Assembly: GCF_015832195.1 (NCBI RefSeq)
Contig: NC_052016.1
Location: 28,851,129-28,915,128 of the forward strand
Source: Motacilla alba alba
Lineage: Eukaryota > Chordata > Aves > Passeriformes > Motacillidae
Length of the DNA stretch: 64,000 nucleotides
Reading direction: 5' to 3'
The notes under the pieces were generated by a model. It made no database searches. It saw only the letters and a list, made by a program, of their open reading frames with translations, and had not been told where the DNA came from. A program made the translations under genes and the position numbers. This document shows positions 36,614 through 47,593 of the stretch, in pieces (position 1 is the first letter of the stretch; every line of letters starts with the position of its first letter).

Positions 36614-38209
36614 CCGGTTTCTCAATCTTGCCGGCCATCTTTCCCTGGTCTCCCTGAAAGCATGTCCAGACACGGTTCCCCAAATAGAATCCAACCCTTT
36701 AATTCCTATAACTATTTTCAATATGTTTTACACTTATACTATATACTATACACTTATAACTATATTACTATTCTCTTAAATAGAATATGAATTTTGACCC
36801 TTATCCATAACAGTAATAATAGGGGTATAGGAATAGGAAAAAGTCATACCTTTTAAATAGTAGACAAAATGCTATGAAATGGCATTAGTCTTTTTTTGAC
36901 TGACCAATCTTTTTGAGTTTAGGTGTCTAATAAATTATCTTAATTAAAATCTTGCTACTCCCTTGAGGCTTCTAGTTGTTCCTTCCTCACTCATTAGTTC
37001 ACTGAGCACAAGGAATCAAATCTATACTGCAACACTCACATTCTACTAGTATTTTACTCAGCAGGTCTCTCCCTGCTGAGCTGCTATACTGCTGATTATC
37101 TGCTAACTCACTCTAGCACTGTACAAAGGCAGTAAAACATCACCAAAACCTACCACCTACACTGCTTTCTTGTAGTAAGGACGACTAATACTGCATTGCT
37201 TATACCCCAGTCTCAAGTGTTAAGTAAGTGTTCATCTGCATGTCATAGCTTTTGCTTCAAAGAGGTGCCAAAAACTCCATCTTGTCATTTTGCCTTCTGG
37301 GAAACCACATCAATAGCTCTACACTGAGCTGCATCACTCAGTACCTTGTAAAACCTACAGCATGCATAGAGCAGATATTTTTTATAATTTCTTTTTGAAG
37401 TGCTTTGCACAAACGTGTATAAATTGACCAGAAGTTCTGTTTTCAGGAAGTAACAGTAACCTATATGGACATGGATTAGGTGACAAGCAGCTGCGTTTCT
37501 AAATACTAACCACTGTCAGCCAAAGCAGTGGGACACCAACACAACATTCAGGTATTTCCTCTTCTCCTTATTTTTAGTAAATGGCACTTGCCTTCCACTG
37601 AGCCACTCACCATCTTTCTGCTCCATCACACACAGAGCACCCCAGGCAGTCAGTAAGGCTCTGCCAGTGATCAGCTTCAGAATACACAGCATGACCTTCA
37701 CACGGCCTGTTAGGCAACATTCCAATTTCCCTATTATGGTAATGAGAATTGTTTCCTATAATCTGATATTTTTGTCATGTCCCTATCCTTCGTGTCCAAG
37801 GTAGCAAAGAACAATGGGTTACAAGATTGATTGTGTATGTTCTCATAACAGGTCAGGTAGCATGTTTTTACCTGTGGTTAAGAGCCATTGCTTAGCAGGG
37901 TCAAAATGATCATGATGCTACAGAAAAACTTAGTTGAAGTTTGTGAAATAACTACAGACCTCGTCTGTGTCTTAGAACCTTATTTGCTAACTTCAATGAC
38001 ATTACAGGAAACCATTAAGCATTTTGGTTAGAAATCTTCAAGATTTCAAGCAGACAAATATGTGCTTAAACATTTAATTGCTTATGTAATTCTCCTGGGC
38101 TTCAGCTCTTGTGTGCCTTTGAGTGGCAAACTTAAAAAAGACATTTCATCCATACTCATGTTTTCTACAGTACTTCTTTTTTAAAAACTTCGTTTGTCTC
38201 ATGTAAGTC

Positions 38210-38242
38210 TTACCCATGCTTACCCATGCTACCTATGCTTAC
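38210..38242. repeat. Imperfect ~10-bp tandem repeat
   Basis: The unit CTTACCCATG/CTACCTATG is repeated about three times. It is a degenerate minisatellite-like run with no evident function. Confidence 0.8.
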
Positions 38243-40723
38243 AAAGTCACCTCCATAGTATTATTTCCAGTTCAGTATTTGAACTAACATCATTTCTAGT
38301 TAAAAGGCTTGAGGAAAACTGAGTAATGTATTGCCTTAATTGCAAAAAAAAAAAATATGGTAAGATATAATAGGATGGTTTGGTAAGAACGAGACAGCTC
38401 AGCTCAGCTAACATAAAGAATTTGGCACACTCACGTAATTACTTTCCTTAATCCTGTTCCTGCACGGTACACACATGCGGAGTTGTAGTGACAAACATGT
38501 CATTGTTCTGTTTGACAAATGGGCTAGCCTACATCAGACTTAAAGGGTCCAATATGCTCTTACTTCACACACAGCTTATTATGTAAGAAGACACATTTTT
38601 GTTATCAATTTCTAAGGCTTCATTAAAAGGTTTGACCTTTTCCCACTGGTCTCCTTATTAAAGCTATAACAAGTAGCTTTAAAAATTTGCAATAAAATTG
38701 ATTTCCTAATGTGAAATTGAAGTACTGATCTGCATACTCCTCCCCACAAAGCTGAGTACATGCTAAATCCCACTCAAGATACCTAATCCTGCAATACCTC
38801 TCCTTTATATTCTGAACTTGAATGATTTTACAACAGTTATTTCTTAGCTTTGCTCATTTCTATTCTTCTTGGTTTTTACATTTTAAAGTTTGTTCACATT
38901 TTACTATCCCCTTCCAAAATATCTCATGTGCGTTGACTGCTTTCCAGATTCTAAAAGAAACCTAACTAATGTCCATCTCCCAGATGTTTCCTACCTCACC
39001 AGGAAATAATCCCACTATCTCAGAAAGGAGGCCAATTCATGGAAAAAGTAGTACAGGTCATGGAAATACATATGGCAAAAGATCCCTCAACAGGCACTAG
39101 CAAGAGATGCATTTTTTGATTAAGTCAATAAACATCAGAAGCATCCTGACTGAAGGGTTCTGATATTCAGGGACTTTAGGAATACAGCCAGCCACCAAAA
39201 AGTACCATTGAGTCCTCTTACTTGTGTTCAAGAGCCATAAAGCTGTGAAGGACCTAACAGCAGACGCTGAGAAAGGACTTCCTTCTCTACACTGAGAAGG
39301 GATCATCTAAAATAAAAGCTTATTTTCAGGCTCTGTAAAGGCACATCAATTCTGTAGCCGGCCCATGAAGATATTCTTCCCCCAAATACAGGAGCACAGC
39401 TTTCTATGCTTGATCAGGTAAATGCTTTGCTTTCATTTTTCTTCAGTTTTATTGACTGTTAAATGCCACAATGTCACTTTGCAAGGACAATTGCCTGTTG
39501 AGCTTCTACTGAGGCAGAAAAGCTTTTGGTTTGCTCACATGAAGCTCTGCTGAGTAAACCATTTCTAGAATTCTGTTTCCCAGAATTTTTCTCACACAGC
39601 CATCAGGTAAGCACAAAATGAGGTTCCACAAAGCCGAGGAAGGTGCTGATTTAAGTTTTTGAAACATTAAAGTAAGGTCTGTGTTTCAGGTTCAACTCAT
39701 TGGCTGCAAACTTGACCTTGGCAGAGAACATTGCACTATCTCAGATCACCAAGCAAGATTAAATCCTTTTTGCTATGTGGTCATTCACATTTATCGTTCT
39801 GATTTGGATGCTGCCTACAGTGATTCACACAACTGAGATCACATTGACTTAAGAGTGGCAAGTAATACTGCAGTTCACGGTTGAAGTTCTCATCTAGCTG
39901 CAGCCTTCACACAAGCAACTCTTACAGACATACCACCAAAAAACATTTTGACTGTCTAAATTTTCCAGATTCACTGCTGATTTAAAATCAAAAATTTCCA
40001 CAGTAATTATTTCTGTACCATAGGACCCTCCTTAATCCACCACAGCCACACATTGGTCACTGCTCTCTCATTTTTTCTGTCAATCTTATTATAAAGCAGC
40101 CTGCTGGTTCTTGAAGATATCAGTCCAGATCAATTTGAATTTCACCTTCCTTTTACCGGCAGGTATTTAAAAATGTCTGGCTTTGAATATCTGAAATCAC
40201 AGCTTGTTTCATGCTCCATTAATAGAACAGGTAGTCTTGTGAATTTACTACAAGATATATATGCAAGTACAGAGAGCTTGTGCTCTGTAGTCTCCAGCCA
40301 ATGCTTTTAGTTACAGCTCCAATTGCATTCAGGCTCCTTCTGTCTCTCCCACTTTCTCCCCACAAAAAGGGCTGCAAACAAAAATTATGCTATTTGGGCA
40401 CACTCACATGTAGGTTGTGCTATGTGATACTTGTACACTATCTGAACAATACTAATAGGACTGGTCCCAACCAATTTTCTTGCTTTTTGCTGCTCTTTGA
40501 TTCAGCATGTAAAGAAAAATATTTCAGCACACCTTAAGGCACATGACTATTAGCTACACTAGGTTTCTATGAACCTCCCTCTGATTTGCCACAAGTTACA
40601 AAATTAATGATATAATATGCACCTTAATGCTAAGACTTTGGGTGTACAAAGTAAGTTGATACATAGAAGTCTCTACTGTCAAATAATTTCTTTTTTTTTT
40701 CTACATGTAGCATGATATACAAT

Positions 40724-40766
40724 AGCATAATATAAAATTAAGTTTCAGCATAATATAGAATTAAGT
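40724..40766. repeat. 20-bp duplication (2 copies)
   Basis: AGCATAATATAAAATTAAGT at 40724-40743 recurs at 40747-40766 with one base changed, separated by three bases. It is a recent-looking local duplication. Confidence 0.9.
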
Positions 40767-43700
40767 ACTGTATACACAGTCTTGGTCAAAAGAAAGCACA
40801 GGACAGAATACTCCCCTCTCCAAGTTAAAGCTTTCTTTTCTTCATTACAAGGATCTCCATAAGAGCTTACAACTTCAAATCATACCTTTAAAATAGATAA
40901 ACATTGTTATTTTTTACTTTCCCTTTTAACTTCCTTCTCTATCCAAAGCCTACTATTCTCTAAACTTAGAAATACTGATTAGATAGCTGCTATACTTCTT
41001 TTAAACTCTTTCCATTAAAGACATTTTTAGGCAGCTGAGTTTCAATATGGCAATACCTTTTTCCAGCTTCCTACAGCCTGAAACACAGCATTTGGCTTCT
41101 GTCCATATGGGTGTTCAAGCTATGTGAATATTAACAGCTTACAGGATTCTAGTACATGGAATGAACTGTCCAATGAACTAATGGATTGAACTTTCTTTCT
41201 GTCATCACTTCTTTAATGACCCTGTATCATACCGGGACCTTGCTGCTGGTGTCTAAGTAACTGTCTAACCATGGCACAGATAATCACATCATCTCCCAGC
41301 TTTACCTCTCTACAAGGCTTGCAGCTGAGTGCCTGTTGAATCCATGCTGTATTTAGCACAGGTATTGAAACATGGAGATATCCCCTAACAGGGCAAACAG
41401 CTTTCAGGAAGCATCTTTTGAAGTGAGATAATAACTCATTCAGATAGCTAACAAAGAAACTTTGCATCAAGTATGCCGGCTCGGTATTACAGCAATTTAT
41501 CCAATTGTAATATTGTGTGTCCCATTCTGACTGCTCCTAGATTGCTCTTCTTCCTTCCAATTCTGTGTGCATTTAGGGAGATACAATCTGCTTCATTAGT
41601 AACAGACTGACATGTGCTCCTCCTCCATATTATTTTTCCTCAAATGAAAATATTCAAATCTGATTATTATGCACTTATTATACACTGAGTAGAACAAGTT
41701 TCTAGCTTTTCAAAAGTATCTCAGTCATTCAAGTTTCATTCCCTTCAGTCCTAACAAAACATAAATATACTTCTAAAAGAGGGTCAAAAATCACAACTAG
41801 GAGTATTTAAAATAATTTCAACTGCGTCATAATTCCCCACTTGATTACTGCAGCTGGTAGCACCAAAGAAGACTACATCCCTTACTTTGTAGGATTTGTA
41901 GGTACTTCTCTACTAAATATCCAAAACTGATGCCAGAAAAACAAGTTAACTGTATAAAAAAGCTTTGACTTGTCACAGATCCTACTTGTCTCCCAGCAGC
42001 TCGAGAGCCAGGAAGGTCAGCATTATTTTTTGTAAGTATGATTTACCTATGCTACAAATCACAATATATTCTAAGACATTTACAAGGCTATTTAATGCTG
42101 CTATTTTTAAATTACTGATGTTTGAAGTGCTGCAGATGATTATTTTTCTTGTTTATTCTTAATTTTGCTGTCATAGAGCTGATCTGAAGTCAACTTAGTG
42201 AGTACATAATATAATTTCACTACCATAAAAGGAAAGTCGTGTGTATCTTCAAGCTCCCCTATTGTATCTTCATCTAGCTATTTAACATAGAATGCTCAGT
42301 CCTAGTCTTTTTCTGTTCTGGTAAATTTAAAAAGCTTGGGTTCCTTTTTACACCTTAGATTAGCCTTCACTCATAATTTCTTGCAGCATGTACCCTTTTC
42401 CTAGAAGGCAAGTGACTAAATTGCTTCCTCCCACTTTCTCATTTTTAACACCATCATTTATGAGAAGCGGTCTGTGCATTTCAGCAGAAAATTTAGGCAT
42501 TCTGTGCTGGGTAAATCAAGACCTTACTAACAATCATAGCAACCCCAAACTGTGTCAGAGTTACGTCTATATTTTAGATTTCATTTCAACACAGGTACAC
42601 AATCACCCCATATTTAAGTTTGAAGGCATGGTCCTTTTTCTACAGTTACTTGTATAACTGAAATGTGGAACTGGTAAAGGTTAGAGAGACAGAACCTACT
42701 CCAAAATTTTGATTAGCAAAACAAAAGCAGTAACTTTTTGTACTAAGCAATTGATTAATGTCACTTTACCTCTTGTGTTTACAAATATCGAATGTTTCAA
42801 ATAATTACCAGACATAACACAAATGCTATGTTATTGAGCTCCCCAGTTATACAGAGCCTCTGGTAACTCACTTCAGAATGTCTACGCACCACAGGTGTAT
42901 GAAAAACACCTTGCACTGATGCAGCTTATCTTCAGTTACGCACACTGAAGGCCAGCTTCTTTCTAATTTTTATGGTCAGGTCTTCATTTCTTCTTACACT
43001 TCACTTAATCTTTAACAAAGAATTTTTAAGTCAGCCAAGGCAATTCTATCTGCAGGTATGACCATGCAGACAGATGCAACTTTCCTCCCAGCAATGTCAA
43101 GTGCAGTAAATGTTGCAGGACAAACATTTGACTGAATTTCTTCCTTTTGTCCCATAGTGCCAATGTTTCCACAGAAGCACATCTCCAGCTTTCAGGGAAA
43201 GGTGGCAAACAGCTTGTATCTTTAACTTCTTCTAGACAAATCAAGGAAAGAAATCAAGAAAAGAAAAAACTTTTACACGAGTCATTGTCTTTCAACATAA
43301 TTTTGCTGCTTAAATTCTAGGCGAATGGGGTAACCAACCCTTGTTTAGCACTTTCTTTGGACCCAATTCATGCCAAACATTATCAGGTATAAAAAGACTA
43401 ACTAATGCTGATCTGAATTTCCAAATGGGATATCCAGTTAAAGTGAAGTAGCCAGCTCAAGGGACTAACACACGTGAGCCAGTAGTCCCTTGGATATTGG
43501 TTGGGATCGTGCCCCAAAACACATGACCACTGATGTCAAAAATCTCTTCTTCAGGAAGAAATCTTGCTTATATTTGCAATAGAACTGTTTGCCTGTTGGA
43601 TCAGCAATTCCATTTTCTATGCTGCTCTTCTTTCAGAAATTTGCATTTGTATAGCAAATTGAATTTATTGTCTTTAAACTTTCACACAGTTTTAGCTGAC

Positions 43701-44247
43701 ACTATTTGCAGTATTTGGGATTCAGAGATTTTATGCCAGAATTTAAACATATTGGACTGGCCTGATGCATTTCAGACTCATCTAAAAGATTTGCTTATCT
43801 TTCTACTGCTTCCTTTCCACCTTCCCATCCCAAACATGACTGTCTTTGACCTCGTTGGTACACTTGCTATTTCCATGCCACAGGTTTTGCCTAATTACTG
43901 TCTGCTAGAAGTAGTATGCAACTGAAACTATGGAAAAAATAAATCATTTATAGACCGTATAATACAATCTTTTGTATTCACAGACCTGTGTGTTAGTTTC
44001 ATTTACCATTTAGTCTTGCATCCATTTCTTTAATAATCATAAAAAACCCATGTATAGCATGATTTACACTGATCAGAATTAATAATGCATTTACAGCCTT
44101 TAGCACAGACCCTTCTTTATCCACTAGTATTTTCTCAAGTCCACGTATAAACCTCTGGATATTGGACGCTTTCAGCCTCCAGCACCATGCACTTTGAGCA
44201 AAGAAATGGAAATTATTTGAGAAAGAGTCCATATCTCATTTTTGGTC

Positions 44248-44253
44248 TTGTAT
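44248..44253. repeat. Target-site duplication, left copy
   Basis: TTGTAT precedes the element terminus at 44254. Its partner TTGCAT follows the other terminus at 45064-45069. The single difference fits decay since insertion. Confidence 0.75.
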
Positions 44254-44618
44254 TGATGCCGCGCCTGGATCCCAGGAGAAAGGGTGAGCCTTGTAACCAG
44301 CTAGCTACTCAGCCCTTTCCCTCTAAGCAGCACCACCGAGTGGCCGCTCCCCACCTCAAGCTCCTTAGCTGGGGCCAACGGTAGTAGTTCGACCTTTCGT
44401 CTTGGAACCTCTCCTTCCACTTGGCCTGGCTGAAGATGGGCACCTGGAGAGGTTCCTCGTCGTAGCTGAGTGGTCAAAAGAGAGAGAGGGACTCTCTGGT
44501 GGCAAAGTTCCAAGATGTTTATATTGTTCCCCACAGGGAGAAGTGTCATGCTGTTACACTGACACAAAGCCAGAGGGAGCACACGCAGGAGAGTGCTGAC
44601 AAGGGCAATTACAACAGC

Positions 44619-44625
44619 TTATAAA
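44619..44625 (-). promoter_or_regulatory. LTR TATA box
   Basis: The minus strand reads CCCTTTATAAGC, a TATA-type box. It lies about 35 bp downstream of an inverted CCAAT box (44660-44664) and about 95 bp upstream of the degenerate polyadenylation signal. This order is that of a U3-R junction. Confidence 0.65.
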
Positions 44626-44659
44626 GGGGGCAGTCTCAAGGGCGGAGACTGCCTACAAA

Positions 44660-44664
44660 CCAAT
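44660..44664 (-). promoter_or_regulatory. LTR CCAAT box (inverted)
   Basis: CTGATTGG on the minus strand, i.e. CCAAT on the plus strand, lies about 35 bp upstream of the TATA box of the same LTR. This placement is usual for LTR promoters. Binding by NF-Y is inferred from family knowledge. Confidence 0.55.
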
Positions 44665-45063
44665 CAGGGGCTAGCAAGGAGGAGCATGGGGTGGGTTCAT
44701 ATTAACTTAACACCAGTGAGAAAGAAGGAGGGAGGAGTGAATACATAATTGGCAAATGGGTGAAGGGAAACAGCATAACTGACGTAGAACTTTCTGGCTA
44801 AAGGGGTATTGCAAACCATAATTGACAGCTGAAGGGGCTGGGTTTAGAGGACTGACAAGGGAGAGTTTGGAAACATGGGAGGGGTGGAGGAGATTGACAT
44901 GGGGTTTGACATAAGGAAGGGTGGGAAAATATGGGGTAAACAAGTCTGGGAAGAACCATTTGGAAAACTGAACAGGGGGTGTATGGAATGAACCATTTCC
45001 TAACATAGGAAAATCTAACATGTTGCAAATTAAACAATTGAAACCCAAGAGCAAACCACAACA

Positions 45064-45069
45064 TTGCAT
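45064..45069. repeat. Target-site duplication, right copy
   Basis: TTGCAT abuts the ACA terminus at 45063 and pairs with TTGTAT at 44248-44253 (5 of 6 bases). Confidence 0.75.
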
Positions 45070-46126
45070 TTGACAAAGTGCTACTGAAGCAGAAGAGACA
45101 CAACCTGTAACTCCACAGCTTTCAACTCCAGTCAACAAGCAAGATGATGGCATGTTGAGCTGTTTGAGGGTTTTTGTAGTTAAGACTTGTGAACTGTGCA
45201 GTGTTTAGCAGATTTCAGTTTGCATTCTGCAATGCAGCTCTGTTGTAGATGAGAAATTTTGAAATTAAGAAGCTACCTAAAATATTTCACAATAAAATAG
45301 AACTACCTAGTTGCATTGGGCTGTTTCTGCCCAGTATTACAGAGAGAACAACCATCTTACTTCAAGCTCCTGAGACTTGAAAGACATTTTATGAGTAATA
45401 ATACCTCCTATACTATGCAAAAATCAAGTGGCTGAATTTTGAACACAATTGCCTCTGGTTCCAATATATTGCACAGGTTTGTAACTTCTCTGATGTGTCC
45501 AAATTCCCCAGTTTCAGAGTTACCTAGCTATTAGGTGCACACCATTGTGTCACCCCAGCCCACCATGTTTCTAAAGAATGGTCTCCTTTACAATTTAACA
45601 GAATAAACTACCTAAACCAACACATTATGTAGTTTATAGGAAAAAAGATACAGAAAATCATATTAAGCACACCACTTACTAATGGTAATAATTCAATTTT
45701 ATGTCCACAATGATACATCATGAATGGCCTTTTAGCCACATTTGACTCTTTCTGAAATTCAACTTTGTTTGTACATCTCCATCAGGCTCTTATTCAAGAT
45801 CACATAGTTCTCATTATCATTCAACCACTGTTTTAACACCTGTGTTCTGTAGGATCAGAGCGAAACCAGCAAATTCCAGCTTTTTAAAGATGTTACATTA
45901 AGTATTTATTACTAGCATTACTTATGGCTTTCATGAAAAGAAAAAATTACTTCAGTTATATTACCATAAAATGGCAGATTAAAATTAAAATTATGAAGAA
46001 ACAATTGTATACCCGTAAAAGATACTAAGCCAACTATGTCAGAGATAAAAATTGCAAGAACCTGGTTTGTGAAACTACTTTTCCTGGACAATATTTTGCT
46101 CTTTAGACTTCCATGTATATTTTTTA
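45070..46126. other. Unique DNA between the divergent LTRs
   Basis: No gene or repeat recognised. The stretch is AT-rich unique sequence separating two solo LTRs whose 5' ends face it from both sides. Confidence 0.6.
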
Positions 46127-46131
46127 CTTTG
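46127..46131. repeat. Target-site duplication, left copy
   Basis: CTTTG directly precedes the TG of the 46132-47588 element and is repeated after its terminal CA at 47589-47593. Confidence 0.85.
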
Positions 46132-46509
46132 TGTTGTGGTTTGAGAGGAAGTGAGTTTTTGGGAGGTGGTGGTGGTCAAACCAATAGGTGCTCAGATGTG
46201 AATATTGGCACCTGGTTTGGCCATTGAGGATATGGATACGCCTCTGAAAAAACAGGGGTTGAAAGCAAGGAACTCCCAGGGGAACTCTCTCTTGGTTCCG
46301 GTGGATGGAGAGGTCAGACCTCCCCTGCCCAGCTGCGGGCTGGGCGGGGGAGGGGAGGCCATGAGGCCGGAGGGAGGTGGGCCGGAGCCTTGGGCAGAGA
46401 TGGGAGGTGAAGGCCCCTGGCCCCGGCCGGACAAGAGTGAGTTCCCCACAGAGATGGAAGGGTGGAAGAACTCTGAGAGGCATCGGGCAGCCCCCCTTTC
46501 CCAGGAGGG

Positions 46510-46526
46510 GGAGAGAGAGAGAGAGG
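46510..46526. repeat. (GA)n microsatellite inside LTR
   Basis: An uninterrupted GA run of about 17 bases, next to a GGAGGGGG tract, in the purine-rich 5' half of the 46132-47588 LTR. Confidence 0.85.
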
Positions 46527-47390
46527 TGCCAGTGCTACCTTGAAATTTGATAGCACTGGCCCAGCCGAGAAGGAGAAAGGGGGGGGGGCGGCGAGAAGAG
46601 TGCCCGGCAGGGCCAGCGTGGGAGTTCTGGATGAGTAGAGACTGTGATTTTAACCCTTCTGTGGGATGATGGAAACCTTGCAAATGCTGATCCTCCGGGA
46701 GCTGAAGGAGAAGAGAGACCGGGATAAAGTAAGAGGAAAAGTGCAAGTGTGATGCAGAGTTGTGCAAGTGAAGAAGGACCGAGAGAAGTTGAGAAGAATC
46801 CTAGGTGGGAGGAGATGATGGAGTGGCTTTTGGCTGGACTTTTCTTGTATGGCCATGGACAGAACCTTTCCTGTAATACAGAGACTGCATTTTAGGGGGA
46901 GGCGATGGCTTGGTGCCAGAGGAGTGATGTGAGCGGAGACGACGGGTGAGGAGGTGATGGTGCTCTCGAGACCCCTCGGCCCCAGGGGGTGAAATATTGG
47001 GGGGGACTAGTGTCCCAAAAAGGTGAGAGACTGTCGTTTTCTCCTGGAACTGGGCAAAACATCCTTGAAAAGGGAACCCTAAAAGCAGCTCTGGTCCATG
47101 TACAGTGGTGAGAGCACTGAACATGGAAGGAAGAAGTCACGAAGGTGGTGCTGAGTGACGTGGAAACACAACTGGACTCGGCTGTGTTTCCAGGGGAAGC
47201 CTGTGGCGCAAGAGGGACTCCTCTCTCCTTGATGAAATGAGAGGTGATTGTCGGAAGGGTGGAGATGGACTGAGTTGATCATTTGAAGGGTGATGGACTG
47301 GTAAAAATCTAAGGTTTTGTTTTATGCTGTGGGAAATTGAGTGGGGGGAGGAGAAATGTTTGAGAGGTTTCCATTTTGCTCTGTGTGTTC

Positions 47391-47451
47391 ATTTTACTAT
47401 AGGTGTAAGTTTACTATAGGTGTTAGGAGTAAGTTTTACTATAGGTGTAAG
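47391..47451. repeat. Triplicated short unit in LTR
   Basis: A unit resembling TTTACTATAGGTGTAAG occurs three times, with small differences, directly upstream of the AATAAA signal of the LTR. It probably arose by slippage within the LTR family. Confidence 0.8.
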
Positions 47452-47453
47452 AT

Positions 47454-47459
47454 AATAAA
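47454..47459 (+). terminator. LTR polyadenylation signal AATAAA
   Basis: AATAAA followed within a few bases by GTGTTTTTTTTCC, a GU/U-rich downstream element, lies about 130 bp before the 3' end of the LTR. It marks the R/U5 area and the plus orientation. Confidence 0.8.
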
Positions 47460-47588
47460 GTGTTTTTTTTCCTTTGTTCACAAGTGGAGGCCTGCTTTGC
47501 TCTGTTTCTGATTGCATCTCACAGTCGATACCAGGGAGAATAGGTTTTCATGGGGGCACTGGCATTGGGCCAGTGCCAAACCATGACA

Positions 47589-47593
47589 CTTTG
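47589..47593. repeat. Target-site duplication, right copy
   Basis: CTTTG directly follows the terminal CA of the LTR and equals the left copy at 46127-46131. Confidence 0.85.

Larger units (their letters stand above)
35981..36679 (-). mobile_element. LTR-derived element, minus strand, ends uncertain
   Basis: This block of about 700 bp stands out from its AT-rich surroundings by many CpGs. Read on the minus strand it has a TATA box (TATAAAA; plus 36155-36161) followed about 145 bp later by AATAAA (plus 36006-36011). That order and spacing are as in the U3-R part of a retroviral LTR. A hexamer CCAAAT at 35975-35980 is repeated at 36680-36685 and would fit a 6-bp target duplication, but the termini so defined are not the usual TG...CA. 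An alternative is a shorter 469-bp LTR, 35983-36451, with TG...CA ends and a 5-bp repeat with one mismatch (AATTA/GATTA). I do not recognise the family and see no retroviral protein. Confidence 0.65.
36700..44247. other. Unique DNA, no gene recognised
   Basis: No exon, RNA gene or interspersed repeat recognised. Local duplications occur at 38210-38242 (10-bp units) and 40724-40766 (20-bp units). The longest open frame, about 130 codons at 43533-43925 on the plus strand, is rich in Leu, Phe and Cys. That is as expected from translating T-rich DNA, and it shows no domain. Confidence 0.55.
44254..45063 (-). mobile_element. Solo LTR, 810 bp, minus strand
   Basis: Read on the minus strand, the element starts TGTTGTGGTTTGC (at 45063) and ends GGCGCGGCATCA (at 44254). 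The flanks TTGTAT (44248-44253) and TTGCAT (45064-45069) form a 6-bp target duplication with one mismatch, typical of ERVK-like elements. The LTR has an ordered promoter: a CCAAT box (inverted, 44660-44664), a 9-bp hairpin, and a TATA box at 44619-44625. A degenerate polyadenylation signal (AATATAAA) follows near 44518-44526, with a U5 of about 260 bp. A 148-codon open frame at 44707-45153 on the minus strand lies in U3, runs past the LTR edge and is Ser/Cys/Leu-rich with no domain, so I treat it as chance. No gag, pol or env adjoins, so this is a solo LTR. The family was not identified. Confidence 0.88.
46132..47588 (+). mobile_element. Solo LTR, 1457 bp, plus strand
   Basis: The element starts TGTTGTGGTTTGAG and ends GCCAAACCATGACA, giving imperfect inverted ends (10 of 12 bases). 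It is flanked by an exact 5-bp target duplication CTTTG at 46127-46131 and 47589-47593, which suits ERVL- or ERV1-type integration. An AATAAA signal at 47454-47459 followed by GTG and a T-run sets the plus orientation. The 5' half is the most GC- and CpG-rich sequence of the window, with G-runs, a GA repeat (46510-46526) and a G10 run (46579-46588). Near the 3' end a 'tttactataggtgtaag'-type unit recurs three times (47391-47451). At about 1.46 kb it is long for an LTR, so a compact non-autonomous element cannot be excluded. Open frames on both strands (up to 191 codons, minus, 46192-46767) are low-complexity Ser/Pro-rich and show no retroviral domain. Confidence 0.88.

Noticed and set aside
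43533..43925. 130-codon open frame on the plus strand
   Set aside because: The Leu/Phe/Cys-rich content is what T-rich DNA gives by chance. No domain or splice context supports it.
44707..45153. 148-codon open frame on the minus strand
   Set aside because: It falls in the U3 region of the 810-bp LTR, crosses the LTR boundary, and has no retroviral or other domain.
46192..46767. 191-codon open frame on the minus strand, the longest in the window
   Set aside because: It lies antisense within the 46132-47588 LTR and is Ser/Pro-rich low-complexity sequence caused by purine runs on the other strand.
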